From Atrina japonica (lineage: Eukaryota; Mollusca; Bivalvia; Pterioida; Pinnidae), in NCBI GenBank assembly GCA_030159075.1, contig BROG01000028.1:783501-847500 (forward strand): 64,000 bases of DNA, written 5' to 3'. Below the pieces are notes generated by a model. It did not search any database, was not told where the DNA came from, and saw only the letters and a list, made by a program, of their open reading frames with translations. Within the stretch, counting starts at the first letter, position 1. Each line of letters opens with the position of its first letter. Positions 1-12,210 of the stretch are shown here, piece by piece. Made by a program: the position numbers and the translations under genes.

Positions 1-1141
1 AACCTAAGCTGATCATGTGAGCATGTTTGCAAGTTTACTCGTTGAAGGCCGGTTTTCCCTCCCACGGTATATTGTACCCAGGCGCTTTCATCCAACAATA
101 AAAACTGGCCACCATCATATAACTGACAACTTGTTGAGTGTCGTGCGAAACAAGATAAAGTACAACAAAATTGTTTTTATCCGTTTGCAATATTCCGTTA
201 AAACGTATGATTGCTCTCATCAAAGTTTATGTGAATTTGATTTATAACTTTATATCCATAATATTTAGGATAAATTCGAACAGGGCCAACATTTGGTAAT
301 ATTTACCAAAGTTATGGGACTTTTCGTTACAACTGCTCATTCCACCATGTTTTTATACACTAAGTGAAACTGCTGACTACGTGTCAATTGTCATCTGATT
401 GGGGAAAATACAACATACCCACTTCAATTTAATCGGAATCTGCTTAATTTGATATTGAAATTTCGATATCAAAGGAAAAACTCGTCTTTAGTGCATGGCA
501 ACTTCAGAATTTAGATCCATGGAATGATGGAACATTTAAATAATTGATGTATAAGTTGTGTAATTGCTGTTTGTATTTGTTGTGTATATGCAGGTTTTTC
601 GTTTATATACGTCTTGTTGTGTATAATGTTTTTCATTTTTCAGGTACATGACGACGATCCATTCTAGAGACGGAAGCAGAAAGTATCGTACCGATGCTAT
701 ACCGCGAATAAACTGACATGCATGTCCACGACGATTAAATTTACTTTATGTCGAAACAAAATCAGACTCATCGGGCAATGAAGTTCAGTGAGATTTTTAG
801 TTGGTTGGATTGCATCCCATTGGAATAAGAATATTTTGTTACGACCATGTTTATATATACATACATATTTATCTTACCGATTGTAATCCAATGCAGTAAC
901 ATGTTTACAGGAAACAGTAAACTTTCCGCGTTAGATGAAATACACAGGAGGCCTACATGCTTGTTTGATAAAGGCGGGATTGGTCGTGTTTCATATAACT
1001 GTGAAAATCATAGATACCAAAGTATTTATCGTTAGGAGGAAGAAACAATACTGATATTTGGTAAACATTAAGCAACACGCACCTCCACAAAATCTGGAGA
1101 TGTCATGCATGAGTAAGTACCCCGTGTTGAATAGTCACACC
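1..1141. other. AT-rich flank without a recognised gene
   Basis: Only short open frames with no family resemblance are seen. The first bases (AACCTAAGCTGAT) recur at about 2776-2788, each followed by a loosely similar segment, so the left edge lies in a dispersed repeat. Confidence 0.5.
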
Positions 1142-1692
1142 AACAGGGGAGATAACTCCTAGTCACAAGCGGTAAAGACGACCCAATAACAGGGGAGATA
1201 ACTCCTAGTCATTATCGGTAAAGACGATCCGACAACAGGGGAGATAACTCCTATTCACTATCGGTATAGACGATCCAACAACAGGGGAGATAACTCCTAG
1301 TCATTATCGGTAAAGACGATCCGACAACAGGGGAGATAACTCCTAGTCACTATCGGCATAGACGATCCAACAACAGGGGAGATAACTCCTAGTCACTATC
1401 GATAAAGGCGACCCAACAACAGAGGAGATAACTCCCAGTCACTATTGGTAAAGACGATCCAACAACAGGGGAGATAACTCCTAGTCATTATCGATAAAGA
1501 CGACTAGACAACAGGGGAGATAACTCCTAGTCACTATCGGCATAGACGATCCAACAACAGGGGAGATAACTCCTTGTCAATATCTGTAAAGACGATCCAA
1601 TAACAGGGGAGATAACTCCTAGTCACAATCGCTAAAGACGATCCAACAACAGGGGAGATAACTCCTAGTCACAATCGGTAAAGGCGATCAAA
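1142..1692. repeat. 46-bp tandem repeat, about 12 copies
   Basis: The unit begins AACAGGGGAGATAACTCCTA and continues to a GTAAAGACGATCCAAC-like end. Copies start at 1142, 1188 and so on at a constant 46-bp step. Variation is mostly in the second half. The core GGAG-ATAA-CTCC is a small inverted repeat. The motif AGGGAGATAACTC is widespread in mollusc repeats and appears again, inverted, near 63232-63246. Confidence 0.95.
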
Positions 1693-1894
1693 CAACAATA
1701 ATGTAATAGGTGATTCAACATTTCAGTCAGTGAATTTTGACATGCAACATTCTATAGACGATACTTTTTATTACAAATCCGACATTTCACTGTTATATCC
1801 TAAATGGCAAAATATTTCTAATTGTAGAACCTACTTATGTATTTGAAATAAATCACGTGGATTGCTTTATGAAAAGAATGTTCCATTTGAATTC

Positions 1895-2460
1895 TCTGTA
1901 GTAATATAATTGAATATAAAAAATTTCAGATACCAAAGAATAAATCAATAGAATGTCCAGGACATAGATACAAATCCGGTAAAAATGGACAAACACGGAC
2001 CTCTGGAAATCAAGAGGTGGGATCAGGTGCAATGGAGGAGTAAGCATCCCCTGTCGACCGGTCACAACCGCCGTGAGTCCACACTCAAGTCCAATGAAAC
2101 ACGTGAGGAGTGTATCCTCGTCACAATTGGTACAGACGTCTCAACAACCGCCAACGAAAAGGCAACTCAACATTTCACTTAGTGAAACAGAGTAGTCGCA
2201 AACAAGCCTATTATACCGACCGTACAATTTGCGGAACGTTGACATTAAACGCAGTTTTCGATATCCCTGTATCAATAATTTGTCAGTGAGTAGTTTACCT
2301 CTGTATATGAAATCTTCATATGTTGTACACGCCCTGGCATATCGGATCATTTGTGAAATATAAACTCCATATACGGGTGACTGAGGGATATTACTACTTA
2401 AATGTGGAACATTTACGATGGGAAAGACGAAATCGTCGTGTTTGTCGTATAGCTTAGTTG
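1895..2460 (-). mobile_element. 3' tail of a Penelope-like retroelement, copy A
   Basis: On the minus strand 2350-2150 encodes MIRYARACTTYEDFIYRGKL, then QGYRKLRLMSTFRKLYGRYN, the C-terminal part of the reverse transcriptase that also occurs in the longer copy at 7.1-9.2 kb. Downstream, around 1985-2100, lies a non-coding 3' segment (GGAGTAAGCATCCCCTGT) shared with the other tails. It is 5'-truncated and has no complete protein. Confidence 0.7.
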
Positions 2461-2630
2461 CTAATTTCCCGTCTGTGTTTATATTGAGTAAAATGTCTAA
2501 GTACGAAGCGTGTGTGCTTGATTCTGTTGCATATTTAAGTTCTAGTTCTACTTATATATATATATATATAGTATATATAAGTATTGCAAAAAAGGCATAA
2601 TTAAACGACCATTCTGAATAATGATATGAC

Positions 2631-2670
2631 TAGCGATATATAAAACATAATAGGCTTTATATATCGGTGA
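2631..2670. repeat. Imperfect palindrome of the AGCGATATATAAA family
   Basis: TAGCGATATATAAA and CTTTATATATCGGTG face each other across about 12 bp. The same arms occur at 46.5 and 48.3-48.5 kb. Confidence 0.7.
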
Positions 2671-3204
2671 TATGACAATTAGCATAATTACCCCTACACA
2701 AATGTCAGAATTCTATTGTTTACACTTTTCTTAATAAAATTATGTAAATGTTCTAAGTTCCTGCGCCCCGTCAGAACCTAAGCTGATTCTGTAAGAATCA
2801 GTTGTCAGTTTGCTCCAGTGGTGCGTGTGGGGAAGATGCTGATGGCCTTCTCCCAGGTACATAGGACAGTCTCGTCATCCGTAACTGCAAACTGATCGCA
2901 TATAGTGAATTTAAAGTGTCTTTAATGAAATATGAAAATCTTAATAACGAACGGGGATGTGTGTTACTATAACCCACTAAATGTGACATACTGTATTATT
3001 TCTAGATAACTTTGGTACCAAACTCTATATATTTACATACTGACAGTTATTTCCTTCATCACAAGTATAAGACCGGTTGCGTTGTATATTTATTTGCTGG
3101 ACAGACAACTATTCAGTTGTTACGTTATGTGAAACCTTCCCCGCAAAGTCAATTATATAGAATGAACTTCGTATCCCCCTGACTACAGTTTCACAGAAAA
3201 TGGT

Positions 3205-3325
<121 letters not shown>

Positions 3326-3339
3326 AAGCACTAAAACCA

Positions 3340-3540
3340 ACAACACTCTAAGGGTGTCGGATCTAAGCAACAGATACCGTCGACAGGGGATGCTTAGTCC
3401 TCCATGACACCTGATCCCACCTCTTGGTTTCCAAAGGTCCGTGTTTGTCCATTTTTACCAGATTTGTATCTATGTCGTGAACATTCTATTGATTTATACT
3501 TTGGTATCTGAGATTTTTTATATTTATACAAGTCAGGCGA
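3340..3540 (+). mobile_element. Penelope-like 3' tail, copy B
   Basis: ACAGGGGATGCTTAGTCCTC and the following CCTGATCCCACCTCTTGG are the reverse complement of the 3' segment of copy A. Only the non-coding tail is present, abutting (TA)n. Confidence 0.65.
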
Positions 3541-3673
3541 AGAATATATAAAGCACTAAAATGACTAACGACACGGACAAAATAAATGTCAAATTTTCGG
3601 GACGACCTGTCCCTTCATCAGAACCAAAAAAAAAACGTACACATACACACTCTCACGCAAACATCCACTCACA

Positions 3674-3675
<2 letters not shown>

Positions 3676-3741
<66 letters not shown>
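3676..3741. repeat. (CA)n microsatellite
   Basis: About 33 CA units, preceded by CA-rich sequence. Open frames of His-Thr across it are artefacts. Confidence 0.98.
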
Positions 3742-3742
<1 letters not shown>

Positions 3743-4049
3743 GGAGAGAGAAAGAAATGCAAAAACATAACATTTGTAAAATTTCGATGAATTTCAATAA
3801 CCCTACGCCTTACAAAAATACAGTTGCTTTCGAAATCCATTTGCTTTTCCTTGTAACTGAAACATGGAGTGGATAGAATAATTTTAGTGGAACCTTATTT
3901 TCACAAAATATATCTTCTGTGTCAAATAAACGCATTTTAACTTTCACATTAACAATGAAGACAACATAGATAAAGGTTTAGTAAATAAAAATGTCTTCGT
4001 TTTTTTAAATTTCAAATACTGTTTTACTCCACACTCAACAATTTCTCAA

Positions 4050-4680
4050 TTATACGGTGGCAACCAGATGTCCAGGAGGCAAATATATGACAACACGGAC
4101 ATCTAGAAATCCAGAGGTAACGTCAGGCTTTATGGAAAAATAAGCATCCCCTATTGGGAGTGAGTCCACAGTCAAATTCAAATGTAATTAGTGAGGAATA
4201 AATTGGTGCAGACGACATTACATTTCGTGAAGCAGAGTAATAGTAAACAAGATCATTATACGGACAGTAAAATTTGCGGAACGCTGACATCAAACGCGAT
4301 TCTCGATATCCCTGTGACAATTGCTTATCAGTAGGATCAGGGATTTTCCACACTCTTTTGGGAATGAGGCCTGGGCCTTTTCATTTGGGAATTTTAGCAA
4401 CATTTTATTGAAATTTGGAATTCTAGAAACACACAAAACTGTGAAAATACAAAAATCTCTTCAAGTTCATTGTCATTTGACCTCGATTGGGAAATTTCGG
4501 CTGCAAATTGGGAAAAATTGTTTTAGCATTGAGAATGGGGCCTTATTTCGGCCCCGTATGATAGAGTGGAAAATCTTGTACTTCGCTTCTGATTATGAAA
4601 TGTTCATATAAACACCATATTCAGATAACTGCGGGACATTACTACTAAAATGTGTAAATCTGACTGGAAAACTGTGAAAG
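4050..4680 (-). mobile_element. Penelope-like tail, copy C, interrupted by a small element
   Basis: Minus-strand 4330-4200 encodes KQLSQGYRESRLMSAFRKFY, homologous to copy A, and 4080-4160 matches the shared 3' segment. Homology to copy A resumes at about 4577-4660 (TATGAAATGTTCATAT and GGGACATTACTACT), on the other side of the insertion at 4341-4576. Confidence 0.65.
4341..4576. mobile_element. Small TIR element nested in retroelement copy C
   Basis: Bounded by GATTTTCCAC and GTGGAAAATC inverted ends and filled with GGGAAATTT-type sequence. The outer end matches 33068-33190 (TTTTCCACCCTATCATATGG) on the opposite strand. No coding capacity, so it is a MITE-like element. Confidence 0.65.
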
Positions 4681-4902
4681 CTGAAATCGTTGCGTTTGCC
4701 TTTGTCATTTGAAAAGCTTCCTAGTGGTTCGTTCATTAACATATTTCGCTTGAAATGTCATCAAATAAAAATTAGCCCGTGATTAGATTATAAACATGAA
4801 TTAAATTACTTCCCTAATGCGAATGTATCTGTATTTGCACTCAGCATTTGTTATACATAAAATAATTATTTCTATCGGTCCTTTTCGTGTCATTGTTTTT
4901 TG

Positions 4903-4978
4903 TTTCGATTTGTAAATTTCGTTTTGTTCCATTTTGTTTCGTTCCATTTCGTCTCTTTTCGGTCCGTTTCGTAATTTA
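4903..4978. repeat. Degenerate TTTCG/TTTTG short-unit repeat
   Basis: A run of GTTTCG, GTTCCATTTTG and CTTTTCGGTCC-like units with no constant period. Confidence 0.6.
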
Positions 4979-4979
4979 C

Positions 4980-6460
4980 GTGTATCCTGCAGTAACGTTA
5001 CGGAAATGGGATTTTTATTCTACGATATTACGATGAGAGACTTAACAGCTGTGTTAGATTATTTTACAACATTGCCATTGTGTTAGATTCTGTGGTATTG
5101 TTAGCAATCTAAAATAAGAATGGTAATTACATTCAATTTTATACTTGTTTCTCGTTTTGCTTTCAATCATATATGACAGTTTGTGTCTTTTGTATATAAT
5201 AAATATTGACTGATTTCTGAAGCTAACATAATTTTAAGTTTTGAGAAGAAATAAATTGAACAGAAATACGTTGTTTTTATTGATTGTACAAATATATTTG
5301 TGTTGGAATTCCACATGTACTTTAAATTAAAGCTCGGCAGATGAGTTCTATTGACAGAAATTATTGTTTCAAGCATTTATTTTGGCCTTTCCTTTGCAAA
5401 ATTATAACTTTGGTATTATGTTTATGGTATTTACATCCACTGTGTCGTTGCCACTGCTGGTGGACCATTTGAGTCACAGAAGGTATATATAAATCCAGTA
5501 CCTGGCATTATTTTTAATCAATTTAAATTGTAAAAATGATAGAATTTTTAAAAAATAGTTAAAAGTTTAAAGATAAGATAATTTACCATGTATTAAAGGG
5601 GTATTAATTGTGTTTGTTTTCAAAATATTTACTCATTTTCATTACTTAAATTTATATACAATAACAATAAAGAGATAAATTCTTAAATTCCAACATATTT
5701 TGTGAAAATTGCTTGAGAAAACCAGGTTTTCGCTTGCAATTGAAAAACTCAGTCTCACTATCTGTATATCTGGACCTGCCCAATTTTCTCAAAAAATAGG
5801 AATATCAGATTTTTTATGTCTGTGTATAGCACTTGTTTTTTATTGTACATCAAGTATACACGTAGTTAAAGAAAAAATCGAAATATGTTTTTCGTAAACA
5901 CAGCTCATGCCCCTTAAAGACAAAACATTAACAATGAAGCAGATAGTCCATGGTTGGAGAAGATAAGACACATTTTGAAAATGTCTGGTTTGAATTTTAT
6001 ATCAATGTTTTAAGAGTATTATATGTTAAATGTTAAAAAATGGAATTTAGATCATTTATATTTACATGTATATTTTATGGACCAATTTATACAAAACTGG
6101 AAATCGTTGACTGAAAATTCACCTAAATGACTAGGTTATAGGTTGTATAAAGATACATATATTTTGATTTTGAAAAATGATTAGTTTTTTTAAATGATAG
6201 AAATAGAATAATACTTTCTAAATTCAGAATATGCCATCAATAGAAACTAGGAGGTGGCATGGCATAGATAGATCTGAATGAATCTGTACAGTATGTGACT
6301 CAAATAAAGTGAGAGACGAATTTCATTAAATTCAGGAATTTTATACATTATTAGATGAAAGGGAATTGTCATAATTATTGTAAGATAAATCAGTATCCCA
6401 TTTTCCAAATTGTAAAGTTAAAAGACTACAAAACTGTGCAATTGTATTGGGAAAATTGTA
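4980..6460. other. AT-rich intergenic sequence, nothing recognised
   Basis: Only short frames with no family resemblance and A/T runs are seen. No RNA gene is recognised. Confidence 0.5.
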
Positions 6461-6629
6461 AACAAGATCGGTATGGCATGGTGGAACTCATTAGAAATTA
6501 GAAAAAACAAATACAGTTTATCTATTATCATTCAAACTGTGTATGTTATAGGATATCTATCGTCAAATACCATTATGGTATGTGTATTATTATATAATAA
6601 TCATCTTTATGTCTTGAAATGTATGTAAA

Positions 6630-6662
<33 letters not shown>

Positions 6663-7033
6663 ATATACATGTATGTAATTTCTCTGTACCATTACTTTTG
6701 TTTATCTGAGAATAAAATCTGGAGTCTTGAATCTTGCAGTATATTTTTATTGGAAAACAATAATCTATACTACACAAAGAGTGGAACTATCAGGTTACAA
6801 AAGAACAGAAATAAAACAACTGATTTAATTATAAAGGAGAGAAAGAAACGAATTATGGTAACTATAAATTATGTCTATGTTCACGTGAGTAGGTATTGCA
6901 AAAAGGACAAGGAACGGCTCATCTAAGTGTACATTTAGATTAGTATAGATTTTAGTGCAAATAAGTAAAATGATGACGACAAATGCTCATAGAATAGCGT
7001 CTGTATTACATTGGTAATACTTAATTTAAAATA
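6461..7033. repeat. Upstream direct repeat of the Penelope-like copy, with (GTT)n
   Basis: An 80-bp block (6461-6540, GATCGGTATGGCATGGTGGA) is followed by a 480-bp block (6550-7033) with (GTT)n at 6632-6662. The 480-bp block is repeated nearly identically at 9363-9818, and the 80-bp block at 7033-7118. The arrangement 80-480-80-RT-480 resembles the partial tandem (pseudo-LTR) layout of Penelope-like elements. Confidence 0.75.
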
Positions 7034-7139
7034 TGTAAACAAGATCGGTATGGTATGGTGGAACTCATTAGAAATTAGAAAAAAATAAATACAGTTTATC
7101 TATTATCATTCAAACTGCTGGTTCTCCAGAGTATCCACT

Positions 7140-9180
7140 TCATGGATTCATTTTTGAAAATTTCATAAAACAGATTATTCAAAGCTGTCAGAACTAATGA
7201 ACATAAAGAAACGAGTAATCACCCGTTCCTCAAGGTCAAATTTGCCAATAAGGGCATTGACGCTTTGAATATAAGCAAACTTTTGAACCAAATATCCGTC
7301 CAAAGTAAGATCCCGCCATAGTTCCGATACAAAGATTCACCATGTATTTCCTATAGCTATACGCGTTCAGTTGCCTCTAAAATATTCAATTACAAAGCTA
7401 ATCTGCAGCAACTCAATTTAACCAGCTTTTCCCAGAACCTTCCACCTTGTTCCTGTTCTACATCTGAGTTTATGTGCACTCCATGTGGTCATGTTGTGAC
7501 ATGTGATCTCAAAATTGTACGTAACAGAAAACTGAGAGATCTTTTATGCAAAGGCCCAAAATATAGGGAACCTGTCTCGTTTACATGGCGCCAAAATTTT
7601 GAAATTATTATGGACGCATGTGAAGAGTACGCCATACGTTGGGTTAAGAAAGAAGATGTCGAACTTGAGACTCTTTCAGAGTGGATTAAGTCGATAGGTA
7701 ATGTTATTCAGTTTTTCGTGATCCTGAGGTTGTCAGAGAACTTTCCCGTCTCCACAAAAATTTTATCATCGTCTGCTGACAAAGCATCTAACAACTTCAC
7801 ATTTGTCTGCAGGCGATACTTCAGCATTCAACAAGAGGAGCTTGGACTCAACACACTTCCTGGAAACCCTACATACATTTTCACCGGTTTCTCTACCTCT
7901 GAAGTGTTAGATAATCATAAATCCGTTCTCACAGCGTTTGGAATACCCACAAGTGACGCGGAGCTTGAATTGCCATACATTTATTGGATTCCAAAGATGC
8001 ACAAAAATCCCTATAAATACCGATTCATTGCGGGGTCATCTAAGTGTTCCACCAAGCCTTTATCCATTTTACTCACCAAATTTCTTACACATATTAAACA
8101 AGGTCTCCATAAGTACTGTACAACGGCCTACTCAAGAAGCGGAGTCAATCAGATGTGGATCCTACAGAATTCAAAAGAATTGTTGGAACATTTAAAATCT
8201 CCAAATTTCAAACATATTACAAGCAATAAGTCTTTTGATTTTTCGACCCTTTACACGACAATTCCTCGTCAAAAACTCAAAAAAAGAGTTAGCATCTATT
8301 ATACAAAACTCCTTTGTATACAAAAATGGTAATCGCAGATATAAATATTTAGTGTTAGGTCACGAGGAACCTTATTTTGTGAAGGAACACTCGGATTCCA
8401 ATAATAAGTATACTGAGAACGATATTATCAAGATGCTGCGTTTTTGGTGGACAACGTATTCGTGGTTTTTGTGGGAAAAGTTTTCCAACAGATTGTCGGC
8501 ATTCTAATATGTACCAATTGTGCACCTCTTTTGCCTGACATCTTTTTGTATTCATATGAAGCGGAATTTATATAGTCTCTGCTCTCCAAAGGAAACAAAC
8601 AGTTAGCACCTCGGTTCAGTTTTACTTACAGGTATATCGATGACGTCCAGTCCATAAATAATTCAGAATTTCAGAATTACCTCGGCCAGATATATCCTGT
8701 TAAAGCTAGAGATCATTGAGACGACAGAGAGCAACACATCTGCTTCTTACCTAGATTTATTCCTGTCGATTGGAAAAGACGGTCAATTTCTCACCTCCCT
8801 TTATGACAAACACGACGATTTCAATTTCCATATCACGAACTTTCCATTTCTAAGTAGTAATATTCCATCTTCTCCTGCCTATGGCGTTTTCATTTCACAA
8901 CTTATATGTTATGCCAGGGCATGCTCTTCTCATAAATGTTTTATTCTGAGAGCGAAACGACTCGCCAATAAACTACTTACACAAGGTTACGTTGTTGAAC
9001 GCTTGAAATCGTCGTTTAAGAAGTTTTATGGTCGATACGGGAATCTTGTTAAACATTATGAAGTCCCCCCTCTCAGTAATATTAGATAGTATTCTAGACC
9101 ACGGCCACAAACAGTGACTCCCTTTCGCCAATCGTGCTTCCATCGAACTTGACCTTTTCACCGAATTTCACCCGTTCATC
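7140..9180 (+). pseudogene. Decayed reverse transcriptase of a Penelope-like retroelement
   Basis: The reading is plus strand. The longest intact piece (7472-8332) includes LPYIYWIPKMHKNPYKYRFI and FDFSTLYTTIPRQKL, typical of RT fingers/palm. It continues in shifted frames with YKYLVLGHEEPYFVKEHSDS, APLLPDIFLYSYEAEF and the catalytic YIDD at 8633-8644. The C-terminus GYVVERLKSSFKKFYGRYGN (about 8.98-9.04 kb) matches the tails elsewhere in the window. Damage includes an in-frame TAG at 7319-7321, frameshifts near 8285 and 8445, and several later ones. No GIY-YIG endonuclease is seen. The Penelope-like assignment rests on the RT style and the terminal direct repeats; another non-LTR class is possible. 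Confidence 0.75.
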
Positions 9181-9362
9181 GTACTAGAAATGTTTCCATG
9201 GAACATTGGCATGCCAGCAGAGGATGCTGACTGCTTCCGGACACCTGGTCCTATCATGTTTGGTATTTGCAATTGTTCTTGAGACCATTGCACATCTAAT
9301 TCGTCGTGTTCTAATGGACTTGAACTTCGATTATTAATTGGTACGCCTTCATTTTTACTTCT

Positions 9363-9818
9363 AGGATATTTATTGTCAAATACCATTATGATATGATATG
9401 ATATCTTTATGTCGTAAAATGTATGTAAATGTTGTTGTTGTTGTTGTTTTATATACATGTATGTAATTTCTCTGTACCATTACTTTTGTTTATCTGAGAA
9501 TAAAATCTGGAGTCTTGAATCTTGCAGTATATTTTTATTGGAAAACAATAATCTATACTACACAAAGAGTGGAACTATCATGTTACAAAAGAACAGAAAT
9601 AAAACAACTGATTCAATTATAAAGAACAGAAAGAAACGAATTATGGTAACTATAAATTATGTCTATGTTCACGTGAGTAGGTATTGCAAAAGGGACAAGG
9701 AACGGCTCATCTAAGTGTACTTTTTGATTAGTATAGACTTTAGTGCAAATAAGTAAAATGATGACGACAAATGCTCATAGAATAGCGTCTGTATTACATT
9801 GGTAATACTTAATTTGAA
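9363..9818. repeat. Downstream direct repeat of the Penelope-like copy
   Basis: About 455 bp, nearly identical to 6550-7033, with a shorter (GTT)n. The two copies differ mainly by small indels at the GTT run and at ATGATATGATATGAT near 9390. Confidence 0.9.
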
Positions 9819-10401
9819 ATAATTTATTTTAAAAAAAAACAAAAAACATTATATTCAAATTCTTTGAACTGAAGGTAAAGTGATTATTTCACGCGCTTAT
9901 GCATATGCTTTCATGCCGCGTTAGAGATATTTATTATATTTAATCAGATGATCGCTAATTCTTCGTAAATAAAATTGTCATTTCATCCAATATTTTATGC
10001 TTATAATATTCATAACACTCTCTCGAAATAAATATTGTCGAAGTTATTTTGACATGAACAATCTGCAACAAGTTCTAGTTGCATACGGAACTTGACATTA
10101 TAAATTCCATATATTTATTACACGTTATATATTACCCGTACAATAAACAAAGGTGCTTAATTTTAATTTATATCTGATTGGAGTCAATGAATGATTTTTC
10201 ACTCTTACTAATAAAATTATAGTAATCGAAAGTGTGTACTTGTTTGAGCTGTTAACTTACCGTTGTTATAAGACTTCATCATAAAATGTCTCTATGAAAT
10301 TTGAAATTATTGCTGGTGTGAATGTAGTAAACATCACTAGTGCAGTGTAAAAATAGATTCAAAACTTGATCCCCAACACCATTTCCAAGTTACCATCCAT
10401 C
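9819..10401. other. AT-rich intergenic sequence, nothing recognised
   Basis: A-runs and TATATA only, without gene-like frames. Confidence 0.5.
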
Positions 10402-11045
10402 TCATGACAAGATATTGTCATATAAAGTATATATATATATAAAGTATATATGCAAAATATGCTTATGGTCTAAAAGTTGGGAATTTAGGCTGAATAGTAT
10501 TTTGCTACCTAACCAATACATGTACACGTGCCAACCCAGAGGCATCATACATTTTAATTGAAAATTTACTATGTAAGCATCGCACTCTGGTACATGCGTG
10601 ACTCCATTATTATCTAAAACATATTTCGCCAGACTTTTCTGACTCAAGTCTCTGTCCTTTGTGTAGTTACCTTTGTTTCGTGCATGGCAATGACGTTTGA
10701 GTCATGATCCACTGGGCAGGCAAGATAATGGCTTCTAGAGTTACATGTATCCTCCTCGTCATCGTCTTCTTTGGTGTCTGTTTTCTGCGATCTGGAAATC
10801 AGAGTTTCACTTTCTGGTTTTAAAAACACATCATCAGTATACGATTTCACATACTTGATGATTTCGGCTGGACATACAATTTTGTTTGGAATTTTAATTT
10901 CGTCCTCACCAAGACGAGCTTCCAAATGTTTGGAATTCGAATTGTAATTCCAAACTCCAGCTCTTCCTCTTTGAATTTCAACAAAGTAAAAATTTTGTAA
11001 ATGAAACGGTCCGAGCATCATACAGTCAACAATGTTCTTGTCAGC
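10402..11045 (-). pseudogene. Frameshifted unrecognised protein remnant
   Basis: From 11045 downward on the minus strand the frame reads NIVDCMMLGPFHLQNFYFVE and on through WNYNSNSKHLEARLGEDEIK, KIVCPAEIIKYVKSYTDDVF and an acidic DTKEDDDEEDT stretch. It stops at TGA 10644-10646. The overlapping frame continues with LSQKSLAKYVLDNNGVTHVP and ECDAYIV before decaying. One coding sequence split by a frameshift fits best. The stop just upstream of the first residues shows it is 5'-truncated. I suspect a transposase C-terminal region, but no catalytic or zinc-binding motif remains to prove it. Confidence 0.45.
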
Positions 11046-12046
11046 CTGTCATTCGTTTTCAAACAACATTGATACATACATACGGATTGTTGGTCATTCC
11101 GGACTAGGGATCGTAAAGTGTGGGGAACCGCTCAAATATCAAGTAGGCCAACATATCTTTTTTAACGTGCCTGGCTTCCTATGTCTATTTTAAAGTCAAT
11201 GTTTCATATATCTTTTCAAATTGGGCCTTACTGTTGCAATGAGCCATCTGTCTCCAGTCTGACATTTATATTGCTGTCTCCAATGGATCGACACCCAGCT
11301 TCCTTAACTCTTCGTTTTTTAAATGGTTCCAACATTTTTCCACTGCCTTTGTTAATTCTGGTTTTCTGAGATAAATGGAATAATTTGGTTTTCTTTACAG
11401 GTACTCTACCCATGAGTCACCTCGAAGAGGCGGTCCAGACATTTTTCAAAATGATTCGGGTCTTTTCACTAAAAATCAGGTCACTACACCGTACCGAATT
11501 TTTAAACACGTCCAATTCGTTTAACATTCCTTCAGAAATCATAATTTTAGATAAATAATGATTTATAGGTATATTTTCAAGTAAGAAATAACAATTACAT
11601 AGTATTTTTATTATTTATTCAATAAAATATCACTGTAATCAGTGATCAATTAGAGCATTAAATTATCAGGTCACTACACCGTTCTCGTATAAAGCAATAT
11701 ACGCAGTAACTCACCCTGAGACCTTAATGGAAAGTGTGCTGTAGTTCATTTTTAGTATCAATAATGGCTTTAAAATGTATATCTCATTTTTGATAGCAGT
11801 ATTAACATGATTAAATGGCTTTCTTCCGGTACAAGAATATCTTTATTATATACTTTGACATTGCTTTTATTGAAGTTCAATCAGTGCAACATTTTTTTAA
11901 AAACTAACATATGGATTACCACATACAATTGCATTTAATACCATTAGTCAGTTGACGGCATGTGACAAGCACCGAATTTTGACACATGCGCATATTATGC
12001 TTACGAGAGACACACCAAAGGTTATACATACGAGGTACACCAAAGG

Positions 12047-12047
<1 letters not shown>
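11046..12047. other. Intergenic sequence, nothing recognised
   Basis: The phrase CAGGTCACTACACCGT occurs twice (about 11478 and 11669), a minor local repeat. No gene or RNA is evident. Confidence 0.45.
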
Positions 12048-12127
<80 letters not shown>

Positions 12128-12137
12128 TGTGTGTGTT
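12048..12137. repeat. Compound (TA)n(TG)n microsatellite
   Basis: About 49 bp of TA followed by about 40 bp of TG, preceded by two copies of ACACCAAAGGTTATA. Confidence 0.97.
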
Positions 12138-12210
12138 GTATCATATCGTACAGATATTTGTTTTTCTAACAATACAATAAGTTTAAGCTTTTCGACGTTT
12201 TATACACATA

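Noticed and set aside
1142..1692. Possible CRISPR-like array of regular repeats and spacers
   Set aside because: The 46-bp units are repeated along their whole length with no unique spacers, in animal nuclear DNA. It is a tandem satellite.
7472..8332. 286-codon frame as a functional host gene
   Set aside because: It is a fragment of a reverse transcriptase, with an upstream in-frame stop and downstream frameshifts, and is flanked by direct repeats.
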